The notes: generated from the letters alone by a model not told the origin. 64,000 nt of DNA from Isoetes taiwanensis (GCA_021234155.1 JAJEKV010000030.1:11034525-11098524), one strand, 5' to 3'; numbered from the stretch's first letter, positions 9,893 through 22,202 are shown. Program-made: numbers and translations.

Positions 9893-10762
9893 TCCAAGGC
9901 AACTGGTGCACCTGGCAACTGCATCTTAAGGTTAATGCGGCGGCCATGAGTGTGTCTGATCTTACCACTGGCTAACGTGACTGGCTTTGGTCGGGATCTC
10001 AACGTTTCAAGCTGCAATACCTGGGTCATTCTAGGAGAAGCAAAATTATGTGTACTTCCCGTATCCATCAAAATTATGAAAGGCTTACTGTCTACTTGGC
10101 CTATGGTGGAAATAACAGAAGGCTGACTTTCAGCATTGCCAGTTTCTATAGCTGCAAGGATATGAGACGCACCATGAATATACCCGGGAGCGTCCTCCTC
10201 GGCAGGTAGTGTTGACTCAAGATCGTCCCAATCGAGGTCAGCCATAGCCAGCTGGGCAGTTTGCGTGACATAAGGGCAATTCTGCATAAAGTGCCCGGGT
10301 CGCATACACCTGTAGCATGCCTTATCTCGGCGGAGCTGTTCTCGGGCCTCCTTAGGAATAGACTGTAAGAGGTTCCGAACTTCCTTACCAACATTGTTCT
10401 GCTTTTCGGGCGTGCTGAAGGTGACTTTCTTTTCCTGGCGGCCATAAGAGTTCTGTTGAGAGGGCGCCGGACTTGGCGAGCGGGGTTTGTAAGGTGTGGA
10501 AGGCCGTGGCTGCGAGTAAGAAGCAGGACGCGGATACTGGTTCCTTGGTGTATCCTCCTCGAGGCTTAATGCCTTAGCCTCCGCTTCTACAACTGATTTT
10601 GGGTCTATGGCCTTAACCATTCGTTTAATGGAGGGGGCCAACCCTTCAATGTAGCCCTCCACCACCCTCTTTTCATTCATCCCTGGTACGTACAGCCTCA
10701 GGCGCATGAATTCATCAGTGTAGGCCTGAACTGACATCCCCTTCGCTCCTAACACAGAGAAG
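9847..10762 (-). pseudogene. Gag C-terminal half and protease of the chromovirus
   Basis: Enters at the insertion point of the nested element (10763) with FSVLGAKGMSVQAYTDEF, in the middle of the Gag capsid-like domain. It continues through MNEKRVVEGYIEGL, a Pro/Ser-rich linker, a zinc knuckle CYRCMRPGHFMQNC (C-X2-C-X4-H-X4-C) and the protease motif ILMDTGSTHNF. The N-terminal half of Gag lies 11.4 kb away at 22208-22882. The frame ends at 9847, overlapping the RT frame by 45 bases. The identical shift in the other arm (33553-33777) shows it predates the duplication or is a systematic error. Confidence 0.9.
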
Positions 10763-10767
10763 GTTTG
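10763..10767 (+). repeat. Target-site duplication GTTTG (left)
   Basis: GTTTG precedes the 5' LTR, and GTTTG at 22203-22207 follows the 3' LTR. It duplicates gag sequence of the host element. The inverted arm keeps the left junction, CAAAC at 32856-32860. Confidence 0.9.
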
Positions 10768-12359
10768 TGTGACGTTCGGCCACGATATGGTCCCGGGACA
10801 TATCTTTGCATCTTTGTCACACGCCAGCATTACCGCCACTCCAACTGACGTGTACGCCGACGTGTAGCCAGGTGAGTAGCCCTAGGGGGCAACTTGCTAG
10901 GTATGTGCACTTCTTATTAATGTGCACATGCACATTTATTAAGGTGCACACATTTCCATGTAGGCACATTTGGCCACCTAGCCATTAAAGGCAAGTGGGC
11001 CCATTTCCAATTATCCCACATGCCTAAAGGGATAATTGGAAACCCTAAGTCCCAACCCTTGCCTATTTAAGTAGAAGAACCCTAACTTGCCCATTTTCGT
11101 TCCTAGGGTTTTAGAGCTCTGTTTTGGCTGCTCTATGAGTCAAAACCGCCTCCCAGACTCCGTCTGAGAGAATGGCACCATTAGTTTCCCTTGATTCGAA
11201 AGTTCCAAGAGGGATGGTCGAACTCAGTCGTCGAGGAGCAACTCATGGATCAGGTATGTAGTCGATTTAATGGTCTAAACCGTTTTCCGGTCATTGTATC
11301 GAAGAGGTTTAGCCTATTAAATCGCCTTTAGCAGCTATCTAGATCTCTAGATGAGTAGATACCAGACTCTAACTAAAGAACCTAACTCTATGATATAGAT
11401 TAGATCTTGTTCTTTAGTTCTTCTGTGATGTATATGGATGATGTATCCCTGTGAACTCCTTGTATTGGGAAGGGGGGTAGAGACCTAAAGCTTGGTAGTA
11501 GATGCTCCTAGATTAGCCTCTCTAGCACACTATAGATGCGGCCTGTGCACAAGAGCCACACCTGGTTGTGGGTGAAGGGGCCAGACTGGCTTATAAGGAG
11601 GTTCATGTTCTGATTCTTGAACGACCCCTCTGGTGTGTAAAGACCTACGGGGTCACCGTGTGACTAGGTCTAATGGCTTGCCACTGCGTGTGGGCAAGGC
11701 ATGGGCTCGACACTCGTGAGGTGGTGAATATGACCTTCCATTGAGTTCAAGTCGAATACGGGCAGTGGCCCTCTAGTCACCTTGAGTCAGCATGTAGATC
11801 TCTGGTGGGAGAGATCCCTACCTGCCCCATCGGAACTGGGGAGATGCAACCCAGGATATAGCCCCCTTGGCTATGCATCCGTGGCTAGGCTCTGATCAGT
11901 CCCAACACTTTTCACCTACTACGCAAAGTGTGCACGGGAGGGGCGGATGGAGTGGACAACCCAATGCCATGTTCTTATGCCAGCCAAATCCATTGCCATG
12001 AATTTCATGCGCAATGAACTCGAGACCCAAGCCGTCGGGCCATCATCCCTTTGAGTCCGAGCCTTGGGTAGGATTCCCTATGTGATGTCTTTGATCTTTG
12101 TCTATGCAGATATGTGGAGGACCATCCTTCGTGATGGTCATATGATGTTGATGTATGTACTACTGACATGTATGTTTACGCTTCCGCAGCTAGGTAGGCC
12201 CTGAGGGAGACAGGGTAAAGGACCCCTTCATTCTTCCCACTGGAACTCTTCAAGGTTGCAGTGATACGTGGAGGGCCCTATATTAGCATGGAGCTGGTAT
12301 GGGGATGAACTCTGTTTGTATACGGTGAGTGCAACCGTATATGAGTAGGGGCGTCCGCG
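10768..12359 (+). repeat. LTR-A, 5' LTR of the nested element
   Basis: About 1.59 kb, from TGTGACGTTC to a damaged CGTCCGCG end (CGTCACA in the 3' copy). A TATA-like TATTTAA lies at 11064-11070 in CTTGCCTATTTAAGTAG, repeated at the same place in the 3' LTR (about 20907), and is a candidate core promoter. Copies differ mainly by small clusters such as GGAACTGGGG here against GGGCGGGGG near 21677. Confidence 0.88.
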
Positions 12360-12360
12360 G

Positions 12361-12371
12361 TGGTATCGAGC
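12361..12371 (+). promoter_or_regulatory. Primer binding site of the nested element (one base lost)
   Basis: TGGTATCGAGC one base after the LTR. The inverted-arm copy (31255-31266) is the perfect tRNA-iMet site TGGTATCAGAGC. Confidence 0.8.
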
Positions 12372-12574
12372 AATGTTCTTGGAGACCAAGAGCAAAGCAA
12401 CGCCATGCTCCCCGATAGTACTAACTTGATAGGATCCTCGAACCTCGGAAAGTGGGAAATTTTTTTCTCATTTTTGTAGTTTATGCTAAGCTAGTAACAG
12501 TTAAGTGGATTGGAATTTAATATTAGCACAGTTAGGCGAATTGGAACTTAATAAAACTAAAAAGAATGAGCCAG

Positions 12575-12677
12575 GTAAGGTGGTCTCACAGCTCGCGCCT
12601 GGTAAGGTGGTCTCACAGCTCGCGCCTGGTTCAATAACTAAACTTTAGCTTTGCGACGAGGCGCAAGCTGTGAGACA
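12575..12677. repeat. Foldback repeat with duplicated left arm (GTCTCACAGCTCGCGCC)
   Basis: GTCTCACAGCTCGCGCCTGG occurs twice in tandem, 24 bp apart. It faces a downstream complement AGGCGCAAGCTGTGAGAC, so the transcript could form a long hairpin. The inverted arm has the same feature at about 30948-31050. Confidence 0.8.
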
Positions 12678-12800
12678 TTGATGAGAACAGCTTGAAAAGT
12701 TATAAAATTTAAAAAAAGTAACTTGGTAATTCGAATCTTAGCCTAGGATCTAGCTGGATTAGTCTAGTTTTTTCAATCTCTTTGAACCTCATCTTAAAAG

Positions 12801-12888
12801 AATTCCCGCGGTAGCGAGAATTGAACCTCCCACCCACAGGGTTGAACCCCCCCAAACCCCCCCGTGCCAACCACTGAGGGCGGGCATC
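12801..12888 (-). repeat. tRNA-derived SINE head (candidate)
   Basis: Read on the minus strand, CCTCAGTGGTTGGCACG resembles a pol III A box, and about 50 bases later GGTTCAATTCTCGC resembles a B box. The layout is that of plant tRNA-related SINEs, with a G-rich run between the boxes. The tail and target duplication were not defined. The inverted-arm copy is at 30738-30822. A diverged tRNA pseudogene is the alternative. Confidence 0.5.
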
Positions 12889-13046
12889 GTTTGCGTTTGA
12901 ATTATAATTCTTAATTAAAATTAAGCTTTAATAATGTTAGATAATATTAATGGCTAAGCCTTAGATTTAGAACCAAGGCCCTTAAGCTAGATAGAGACAG
13001 CATCTCGATAGACACCGGGACTCTCAGACGACATGATCGCACCAAA

Positions 13047-13259
13047 ATGGACCGCTCGACTTTCTCGACAAAGCGAAAAGCCAGAGGAGGCCAAGGAGGC
13101 CAAGGAAATAGGAAGAGGAGAGGACAGAACGAGAGGCGGGAGGCCAAGGCTCAAAAAGCGGCCGAGCGTAAGCTGGTCCAACATTTTGAAGACTCAACGA
13201 CTGCTTATTTGTTCATGGCAGCGAGTAACCCTCATGAGGGAAGGCATGTAATTAGCTAG
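13047..13259 (+). CDS. Small basic ORF in the nested element, function unknown
   Basis: Seventy codons beginning MDRSTFSTKRKARGG, rich in Arg, Lys, Gln and Glu for the first 45 residues. A more ordinary segment follows (LVQHFEDSTTAYLFMAASNP). It lies about 700 bp after the primer site, roughly where gag would start. No family is recognised. The inverted-arm copy (about 30370-30590) keeps much of the wording but is altered, so protein-level constraint is uncertain. Confidence 0.3.
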   Translation: MDRSTFSTKRKARGGQGGQGNRKRRGQNERREAKAQKAAERKLVQHFEDSTTAYLFMAASNPHEGRHVIS

Positions 13260-13421
13260 TTTAATTAAGGGAGATCCCCAGTAGATATGTTGTAAATAAT
13301 CAATAATTTTGTTAATACATGATAATTTTGAGTAGTTTATGTGTCAAATCTTGCGTAATTAGGACGAGTTAGCAAGTAGTAGTTTTTTTTAGTAAAATAG
13401 GATACTCTCAGACCAAAAAGT

Positions 13422-13493
13422 GTGATGTCTCACAGCTCGCGCCTGGTCGCAAAACAAAAAGTTAGTTTTGAAGCGAGGCGCAAGCTGTGAACC
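13422..13493. repeat. Second foldback repeat of the nested element
   Basis: TCTCACAGCTCGCGCCTGGT, CGCAAAAC, a short loop, GTTTTG, then GCGAGGCGCAAGCTGTGA: a near-perfect hairpin of about 65 bp. A third, decayed version lies at about 13618-13690. The inverted-arm copy is at 30133-30201. Confidence 0.8.
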
Positions 13494-13699
13494 TCATAAA
13501 CTTGACCAAAACAGCTCCAAATTGACCCAATAAGGGGTCGATTCTGCCTAATTTGATGAGCCCATCATCCTTACACCATTAGTTTACCCAAATTAGACAC
13601 CTTTGATCGAAATGAGACTGATGTCTCATTTCGCTCGTACCGGTCGCAAAACAAAAAGTTAGTTTTGAAGCGGGCGCAACACCTTGAGACCTCCAAACT

Positions 13700-16600
13700 T
13701 TGAACCTCCATAACTTGAGCTCTGAGCTCCAAATCGTCTGAAAATTGTTGCAATAGGACCATTAGATAGCCTAGAATCCATTCATGACCTCAAATTAGGC
13801 TAGAAATGTCAAACCCTAGCCCAAATTGACCAAAATTGCCCAAACCCTTGAATTGTTTTTCCAAACTGTAGTTTGTTTGTAGATAGAAGCCTACCCCATT
13901 AGTAGCTTCTTAAAGTATTGCTCTCAGCTCGAAGGCTGATACCTTACCCTAGATGGAAGTGCCCAAGAACACCCCTTTGTTATAGTCATCTAGACCTCGG
14001 CATAGCAACCCAAGTCCAACTGTTTATTACATCACCTCTGCTCATGCCAAAGGCATAAACCTTGACCTAATTCATGTCCTTCTAATAGAGTTTGACTTAT
14101 ATAGCCATACACATTGACCTCCCTATTGCCGGGGATACCTAGAAAGAAGCTAGAGTCTAGAACCGCCCAAGCCGCTCCAAGTGTAGAGATTGGACTCCCC
14201 CAAACCAACTTTGTTAGGACCTTAGGGTATGCCTCAAACATCATGGAGGTCTTGCAAAACAATCCTCATTTCATGCCATACCACACGTCCTAATATCCAT
14301 AGACTTGTAGATTATAGATATGCCTCCAAGTAATCTTTTGCTCGAGCCACCTTGCTTGCTTATAGAGCCCAGAATGTTGTAGGAGAGCCCTTCAAGTAGA
14401 CCTTAGACTCTAGGAAATACGAGCGCTGCTTTCGAAGTACGGGGCCAGAGCCACAGAAGAGCTTGAGGCGCAATTCCTTGAAGACATCAAGGTCCCAAAG
14501 ATGTCTGAGACAGATAAGGAGAGGAGACCGGAAAGGCGGACCCAAGAGAGGGAAGCACAATGACAAACACCTCAACCGACAAGCGGGTAGAACAGACACC
14601 ACCGGGCCTATCATCAATCTTCATCAAATGGGAAGAATATTTGGTAACCAACGGCATCAAGAATTTTCTAGGTGTCAACCTCCCGGCTATCACGACGAGG
14701 TCACATCGAAAAGAGGATCTCGACGCCCTTCACCGACTCAACGCATTATGAGTTTCAAAGGGAGGAATGCAAGGCAGCAAAATACAAAAAGGCAGGAACA
14801 CGTTAGACATCGATGCGCGCTAGCATCACGAGCTAGGGTCGGGCGCATAATCTTCCGCCGAGGGGAGAAGTCATGGCAACACAGAGAGCGTATAAAAACT
14901 GGAGGGAAGACAACCCTACATTGCAGCCCAGCAGCTCAAGCGAATGTCATGCAACGCCAACGAAAAGGAGTAAATCCAAGCTAGGCAACCACAAAGCACC
15001 TAGTAAGGCTGACCAAGATGAGCTTCTAGCCCCTTGCACCAGCCAGGAGACCACGAGGGAGGAGACGATATCGGGGGAACATCTCCAACTTGAAGGCCTA
15101 TATCAAAGATTAGGGGCAAGATCAAGGAGGAGAATATTCTCGCGGCGAACAAAGAATTCGGGACCCGTAAACACCTAGAAACCAAAGGAAGATCGGCTTT
15201 AATCGTCCACCAAGGAGTCGAGACTTCGAATGGATAGGATCCAAAAAGACGGAGGAGACGACTTAGCCCGGCCAGATACAAATCATGCAAAGGCAACCCG
15301 TAAGGAGCCATGGTAGGGACAATAGAGATGACCACACTTCCGGGCACCGGAGAGGCACCTCGAGAATGAAGCAAAGCCCAAGCAGCGAGTCGTCGCTTTC
15401 GGAAATTCAACCTGCGGAGGAATGCCAATGCCTGCCTACCGACCACGATCTCAGAGCTTCGAAGACATTCAAGAATGCCCAACTGCAACAACAAGGTGAT
15501 CCTACTCAAGCGATCAACGGCACTGCACATCGGCAACCTTGCAACGACACACCGCATGTAGGGGCGTTGGCGATCCTCACCGCATTCCTTACGACGAACA
15601 TACACATTAAGGAGGAGCATCTTTTTCAAGGGATCACATCGACAAACACTCTTCGCAATTGGCGTGACGAGCTCGGATCAGACATGAAGCTCAACAATAG
15701 TAGCAGCATCTCAAGAAATCCCGGAGTCAACCAGAACAAAGAAGATGCAGCAAAACCAAAGGGTCAAATGCGATAGGAGGAGGGGAAACCCTAAAGGAGT
15801 ATAAACAATTAAGTAGATCTTCGTAGTTGTTTTGAAAAAGTCGATGAATTAAAATCCCAATGTAAATGCATATATGTCTATTGTATATCTCGGTGCTCAC
15901 AGATCTGAAAGGGAGAAACATGAGTTTAGAGTCATTTTTAGGGATTTAGCGCTTAGATCAGGAAGCTCCTTCAGTTCGACTACCAAAAGAGGAAGCAAGG
16001 AAGCACAACTATAGCCCAAGATCAAAATGGAAGAGCAAGTACGAGGGAGAACGACCAGAGGCCAAGCAAACCTTCGACTCCAAACACTTCCGGAAGTGGC
16101 CTGAAGTAGAAGACAACTCGTCCACCCAATGTCAGAATAAGAGATAATACCGGTCATGTCAAGATCATCAGCGCTGCACCAGGACATCGTCAGGACGCAA
16201 CACTACATCTTGTGGCAGCAGCAACACTTGACGAACTTATGACACGAGTGGCCTCAACAATAGAAGAAGGAACGCCCCGACATCAATGAGCCAACTAAGA
16301 AGGCAACATCTTGACAACCATAATTCCACCTTGTGGTAATATAGGGTGATGCGCTATGACACGTGTACTAGATGGAGATGCACTTACGAAAGGCACGGCG
16401 ATGAGGAGATATGCCTTCAAGAACTAGGTGATGGCTTCGTCAGGTACTCCTACCAGTAATTAGAAGAGAAGAAGCCGATCATATCTCCGACATATGGCAC
16501 GTCAAACGCCCAAGGTAGAAGCATTCGACACCTTAACGACAAGGATAGCAACTAAAGCACCTTCGGCGAAAAGAGAGTTCAAGATAATAGCCAGGCTATT

Positions 16601-17208
16601 CAACGACAAGAGTATATCTAAGGCAGGTACTTCTTCAACGCAAGGGTCAAGCTGCGCAGAGATAAGGATCCATCATCCCAACAACGGAGCCATCAGGGAG
16701 GAGAGTCATGATGCCTTACTTGCCAAAGAGACCGAAATGCATAGAAGGACAAAGGTCAGGAACTGAAAGATGGAGAAGTGCTAGCAACCGACTTCTTCCA
16801 CGAGCTTCCCAGAGGCAACAGGAGGATCAAAACTGACGAGCACAATCAAAGTCACCGGAGGGTACCTCAAGACAAGAAGACGGCATAGCACTGTGGAACG
16901 TGACAACGTCCAAGCCAGGTGATCGAGGGGATCAAACGAAGAAGTTTGGAAGCTCGATGGAGAACCAACTAGGTGAGGCGAGCCGATGACTTGCACGCGG
17001 CCTTGCATGCAACTTGGTGAACCCAAGGATGAACGATTCAAAGAACAAGCTAGAAGAGAACAACTCCGGAGGAGTATAGCCAAAGGAATCGCGCAGACGG
17101 CCCTCAAGAGACGCCTTCAAAATAGCTTCAAGTATCATGAAGGGGGAACACTTATTGCGAAAACGGGATCAAGAAGCGGTGAAATGTCGAAGCATCAACG
17201 ACAAGCAC
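13700..17208 (+). other. Internal region of the nested element with broken ORF remnants
   Basis: Only short frames are seen. The most protein-like stretch is about 14560-14750 (LSSIFIKWEEYLVTNGIKNF), also readable in the inverted arm. Others at 15285-15770 and 16494-16760 are rich in Gln, Arg and Ser and show no motif. I recognise no family and see no RT or integrase. The same stretch recurs inverted at 26434-29900. Confidence 0.5.
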
Positions 17209-19994
17209 ACCTTAGTTAGAATGTGATGCAAAGCGGTTGTGCCATAGCCGACAAACATCGGAGGGCCCAAGTATATCAACAAGTTACCCCGGAGTACGAG
17301 CCGACGTACAAATAGAAGGATATAGATCATCAACACCATTGCGCCGGGAGGAACACTGATGACATTGCCAAGGAGTAGGTGTGCAACTTGAAGGGAGGCA
17401 CAAGGGAGACCTAATAGCTCTAGTAGTAATTGTAACTATGTAAGCTATATGTTTTGCATGTATAGTTCCCTTGTTATTCCTTCCCTCCCATAGCGTAACA
17501 GATCAAAGGAAGAGATGTCATGCAAGTTGCAGGGGTGAAGCAATCAACACGATAACGACAACAGGACTCGACGTATGAGACATCGATGGAGTCGAAGAAA
17601 CAATATCGGATACAGAGTCGTCCTTTAGCTGCCAAGACAAAAAGTTCAAGATGAAAGATCTTTTTCAATGGCGCCATCTTCAGGCTTTTGAAGAGCGGCA
17701 TGGAAGATTCAAGTGATCAACTACGCCATCAAAGCCACCAGCAATGAGAGGCTTCTAACGAACAAAGTCAACCTCTACAGCAAGGAGGAGCCACCGTCAA
17801 GGAGACTGAAGTATCGAGCGACTCGGAAGAACGTTACCTTGCTACTTCAAGCAGGCAACGAGTGGATGAGCTTCTAGCAAGCTCAAGCATCTAAGGCCAT
17901 GGGGCCTAGTAGGTTAATGTATGGACGGTAACATCCATATTGGGATTAGAAGGCATTTCCAGATATTCTGGCTAAAAGGATTGCCCCAATATTGAGCTAA
18001 GCGTCAAGGATTGGGAAGGAAATGCATAGGAGTAACTATAATTATACACGATTGTTAACAGACATCCAACGTATTGAAACCACTTGGTGAGATTGATCTC
18101 CTCGCTAAGAAGGAATCATTACTAGGATAATTGTTAACCATGTATAAATCTAGTACCTCCAAAGAATAATCCAACCGAAAGAAAAGAAGTAATCTAACAA
18201 GTCCGGCCAACTTGTTACGATGACATCAATTCGATTGGTAGGAATATTCCAAGAGCTAAATAACTAAGAAAGGGGGAATCTCTAGAATATAAAAGAATAA
18301 TACATGCAAGGTACATCTAAAATAAGAATTATAGTAATCAAATAGTCTTTTGAGACAAAAGGAATTGTCATGATGACAAAACCTTGTGGTTTAGAATCGT
18401 TCTAACTAAGTAGGTAACCCATAGCTATATTGAAATAAATAATAACATAATATGTGTATCCATCTTAGATGGTTATATATGTTAGCTAAGGCTAGTAAAT
18501 TAATGTGCTAAGTAAGAAGCATATAACCTCTTAAGGGGAGAGAATAGATATGATGTTGTGTACAACGTCATTGAAGGGGTGCAGGACCATTTTCTTTTTG
18601 AAGAAAGTGGGAGGGCTCAATCTTATGATTGAACGTACTTGCATCGAATTGACTGACCCGTAGAATAGAGTTCACTTCGGCAATGACCGGGCCGAATAGA
18701 GCGTAAGATAGATAGATAGATAGCTCGGGGGAGGCCTTCAACGCGGCGAGGCCCGGACGCAAAGAGCTATCTACACCAATGAAGTGGAGCAAAACTATGG
18801 GAGCAATGCAAACGACCAAGTCATCTCCAAATTACTCGGCCTTGGCTCAATGGGTGGATGCATTCTAGCCTAGGTAAAGGCGTCGCATGCATTATAAGCT
18901 TTAATGTGTCTTATAAATAAGTTAAATATAGATCCTAATAATTGCATGGAATTACCGCGCGATATGTATGTATCATACGGAAATAAGTTAAATAACAACG
19001 ATAATGTGAGGTAGCATGTTAATTAATCCTTCGCAAGGATGCAATTCATTCCAAGGATAGCCATATGACCTTGGGGTCCTTATAAAAATAGATAGAGAAT
19101 AGAATTCAAATATACTTAAGTGCATCTTAGGGATATACTTCCAAGGGTAATCGCAGACCCAAGGAAGAGAATAAGAAGCACATCTAATTCTTGTGTATGA
19201 TAATTAAAACCTTGTCTATGTAACAATAGGTCTAAATCGTGGTTATTGTTCAAATAATCGCGATCTAAAAGTCATTAAATATTGCAAAGCTTAGAGTAAA
19301 TATAATTGTACTATCGGAAGTAATGTATCCGATACTATGATAATGTTAATTTATAAATATTACCGTAGGGTAATTATGTTAATCACATGCATTAAAGGAG
19401 CCAAAAAAAATTGGCTCGGGCATGTCGCTTTGTGTGTAGATTAAATGCTTGTATAGTTAAGATTAATCTCGCATGCAACCCATGCTAGGTAGGGGTTGCA
19501 TGCGTTGTTACCGATGATGAGACCACTACAAAGGATCTCTAGGGCGGGTGTAATGTCAATGTAGGCATGACCGCGTTTCTTTGGACGAAAGTGGAAGGTA
19601 GATTAGAAAGTCTACTGTCCCATCGAAGTAGACGACCTCGAAAAAGGAGGTCATTCAGGGAATGCATTGATAGGAAAGACACCTTTAGCCCCATATATGC
19701 TTTGATAGGAGGAAGCTATCCTTCACGCCCCCACGCGGGAAGGATATCCTCCACGCTGGGCAACTAGAGGTGTAGGCATGAGCGGCATATAGGCATATAG
19801 GCGCTGTCTCCACGGCCATAATGGAAGATTCACCCTCTTCCCTCTGTACCGGAGATTAGCCATGCATCCATGTAGATAGGTGGGGTGGTCACCATATAAC
19901 CAAAATTTTATTAATAATTAAAATAGTAATAACGTGGGTTAGGACCTGCAGCCAATAGAGCTCCGGAGGGCAAGGAGGTCGAGCTCTACGAAAA

Positions 19995-20029
19995 CTTGCA
20001 ACACAAATTTAGTCATAATGTGTTGCAAG
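19995..20029. repeat. Hairpin CTTGCAACACA...TGTGTTGCAAG, copy 1
   Basis: An 11-bp perfect stem separated by 13 bases, followed by GGGATGAAGAGTACCTTA. The same hairpin and following sequence recur 283 bp downstream at 20278-20312. Confidence 0.8.
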
Positions 20030-20277
20030 GGATGAAGAGTACCTTAGAAGTGTAAATTTTGTATGAAATTGATAAACTTTGATAAACTTAAATGTTGTGT
20101 TAAGTAAGGTTAATAATTACCTTGCGTAGATTAAGTTATGAAGTGATAAGTTAATTGGGTAATGAAATAGTACAGTAATGTCTTAAACATTACCTTAGAG
20201 TAATTCTAATAATTAAGATAGTAAGTATGTAATTATAGATATTGTAAAATTAATGCAGGATTTTTTTAAGGTCGGGA

Positions 20278-20312
20278 CTTGCAACACAAATTTTCTTTGG
20301 AATGTGTTGCAA
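20278..20312. repeat. Hairpin CTTGCAACACA...TGTGTTGCAAG, copy 2
   Basis: Same 11-bp stem as at 19995, with a changed loop and the same GAATGAAGAGTACCTTA-type continuation. Stem kept while the loop differs suggests that the structure matters. Confidence 0.8.
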
Positions 20313-20590
20313 GGAATGAAGAGTACCTTAAATAATAATTGTATATGAAAGTGTTAAATTGTGATAAACTAAATGTTATAATAACGAGGACTAATAAGTA
20401 CCTGTTTAATAGAAGTTCTGAATTGACAAGTTATTTGATAATGTAATGGCGTAATAATAATTTAATTACCTTAAGGTAATCTTAATAAATGTGTAAGTAT
20501 AATAGTAGTATATCGTATGCATCAGGTTGATTGCAGGTTAGGAAGATTCCAAGGTGGGGAGACCCACGATGCTGCGGACAGCATCATTTC

Positions 20591-20603
20591 AAGGTGGGGA
20601 GAA
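20591..20603 (+). promoter_or_regulatory. Polypurine tract of the nested element
   Basis: AAGGTGGGGAGAA abuts the TGTGACG of the 3' LTR. Confidence 0.88.
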
Positions 20604-22202
20604 TGTGACGTTCCAAACGATTATCTACGGTCCCCGGGACATATCTTTGTCTTGTCTGTCTCCGCCAGCGTACCGCCACCCTCAAACCGCGATGTCTGCA
20701 CGACGTGTAGCCAGGTGAGTAGCCCTAGGGGGCAACTTGCTAGGTATGTGCACTTCTTATTAATGTGCACATGCACATTTATTAAGGTGCACACATTTCC
20801 ATGTAGGCACATTTGGCCACCTAGCCATTAAAGGCAAGTGGGCCCATTTCCAATTATCCCACATGCCTAAAGGGATAATTGGAAACCCTAAGTCCCAACC
20901 CTTGCCTATTTAAGTAGAAGAACCCTAACTTGCCCATTTTCGTTCCTAGGGTTTTAGAGCTCTGTTTTGGCTGCTCTATGAGTCAAAACCGCCTCCCAGA
21001 CTCCGTCTGAGAGAATGGCACCATTAGTTTCCCTTGATTCGCGGTTCGATGGGATGGTCGAACTTCGGTCGAGGAGCAACTCATGGATCGGGGTATGTAG
21101 TCGATTTAATGGTCTAAACCGTTTTCCGGTCATTGTATCGAGTAGGTTTTAGCCTATTAAATCGCCTTTAGCAGCTATCTAGATCTCTAGATGAGTAGAT
21201 ACCGGACTCTAACTAAAGAACCCTAACTCTATGATATAGATTAGATCTTGTTCTTTAGTTCTTCCGTGATGTATATGGATGATGTATCCCTCTGTGAACT
21301 CCTTGTATTGGGAAGGGGGTAGAGACCTAAAAAGCTTGGTAGTAGATGCTCCTAGATTAGCCTCTCTAGCACACTATAGATGCGGCTTTGTGCACAAGAG
21401 CCACACCGGGTTGTGGGTGAAGGGGCGGGCCGGGCTTATAAGGAGGTTCATGTTCTCGATTCTTGAACGACCCCTCCGGTGTGTAAAGATCACCGGGGTC
21501 ACCGCGTGACTAGGTCTAATGGCTTGCCACTGCGTGTGGGGCAAGGCATGGGCTCACACTCGTGAGGTGGTGAATATGACCTTCCATTGAGTTCAAGTCG
21601 AATCACAAAGGGGCCCTCTAGTCACCTTGAGTCAACATGTAGATCTCTGGTGGGAGAGATCCCTACCTGCCCCATCGGGCGGGGGAGATGCAACCCGTGA
21701 TATAGCCCCCTTGGCTATGCATCCGGGCGGGCTACTGATCAGTCCCAACACTTTTCACCTACTCGCAAAGTGTGCAATGTGAGGGGCGGATGGAGTGGAC
21801 AACCCAATGCCATGTTCTTATGCCGCCCAAATCCATTGCCATGAATTACATGCCCCTAATGAACTCGAGACCCAAGCCGTCCGGGCCATCCCTTTGAGTC
21901 TGAGCCTTGGGTAGGATTCCCTATGTGATGTGCTGATCTTTGTCTATGCAGATATGTGGAGGACCATCCTTCGTGATGGTCATATGATGTTGATGTATGT
22001 ACTACTGACATGTATGTTTACGCTTCCGCAGCTAGGTAGGCCCTGAGGGAGACAGGGTAAAGGACCCCTTCATTCTTCCCACTGGAACTCTTCAAGGTTG
22101 CAGTGATACGTGGAGGGCCCTATATTAGCATGGAGCTGGTATGGGGGATGAACTCCTGTTTGTATACGGTGAGTGCACCGTATATGAGTAGGGGACGTCA
22201 CA
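20604..22202 (+). repeat. LTR-A, 3' LTR of the nested element
   Basis: 1599 bp from TGTGACGTTCC to GGGGACGTCACA, followed by the target duplication GTTTG. Its 3' end is better preserved than in the 5' copy. Confidence 0.92.

Larger units (their letters stand above)
5094..17208 (+). repeat. Left arm of a 12-kb inverted duplication
   Basis: Everything from the left end of LTR-B through histone ORF, RT, gag, nested LTR-A and part of the nested internal region recurs inverted at 26434-38652. Both arms carry the same tail-to-tail H3/RT junction and the same GTTTG insertion junction, so one arm is a copy of the other rather than an independent insertion. The outer edge coincides with an LTR end. 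Confidence 0.9.
17209..20590 (+). other. Nested-element internal region present once in the window
   Basis: AT-rich, no supportable gene. The frames seen are short and unlike any family. It contains a short GATA run near 18705-18722 and the two hairpin repeats listed separately. Confidence 0.6.
10768..22202 (+). mobile_element. Nested 11.4-kb non-autonomous LTR element (LARD-like) inserted in gag
   Basis: LTRs at 10768-12359 and 20604-22202, a primer site, a polypurine tract and a 5-bp target duplication define a complete insertion. The 8.2-kb internal region shows no zinc knuckle, protease, RT, RNase H or integrase motif in any frame I read, so I call it a large retrotransposon derivative. 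Its LTR ends (TGTGACGTTCC...ACGTCACA), primer site and polypurine tract match those of the host chromovirus, which suggests that it was moved by chromovirus proteins. Confidence 0.88.
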
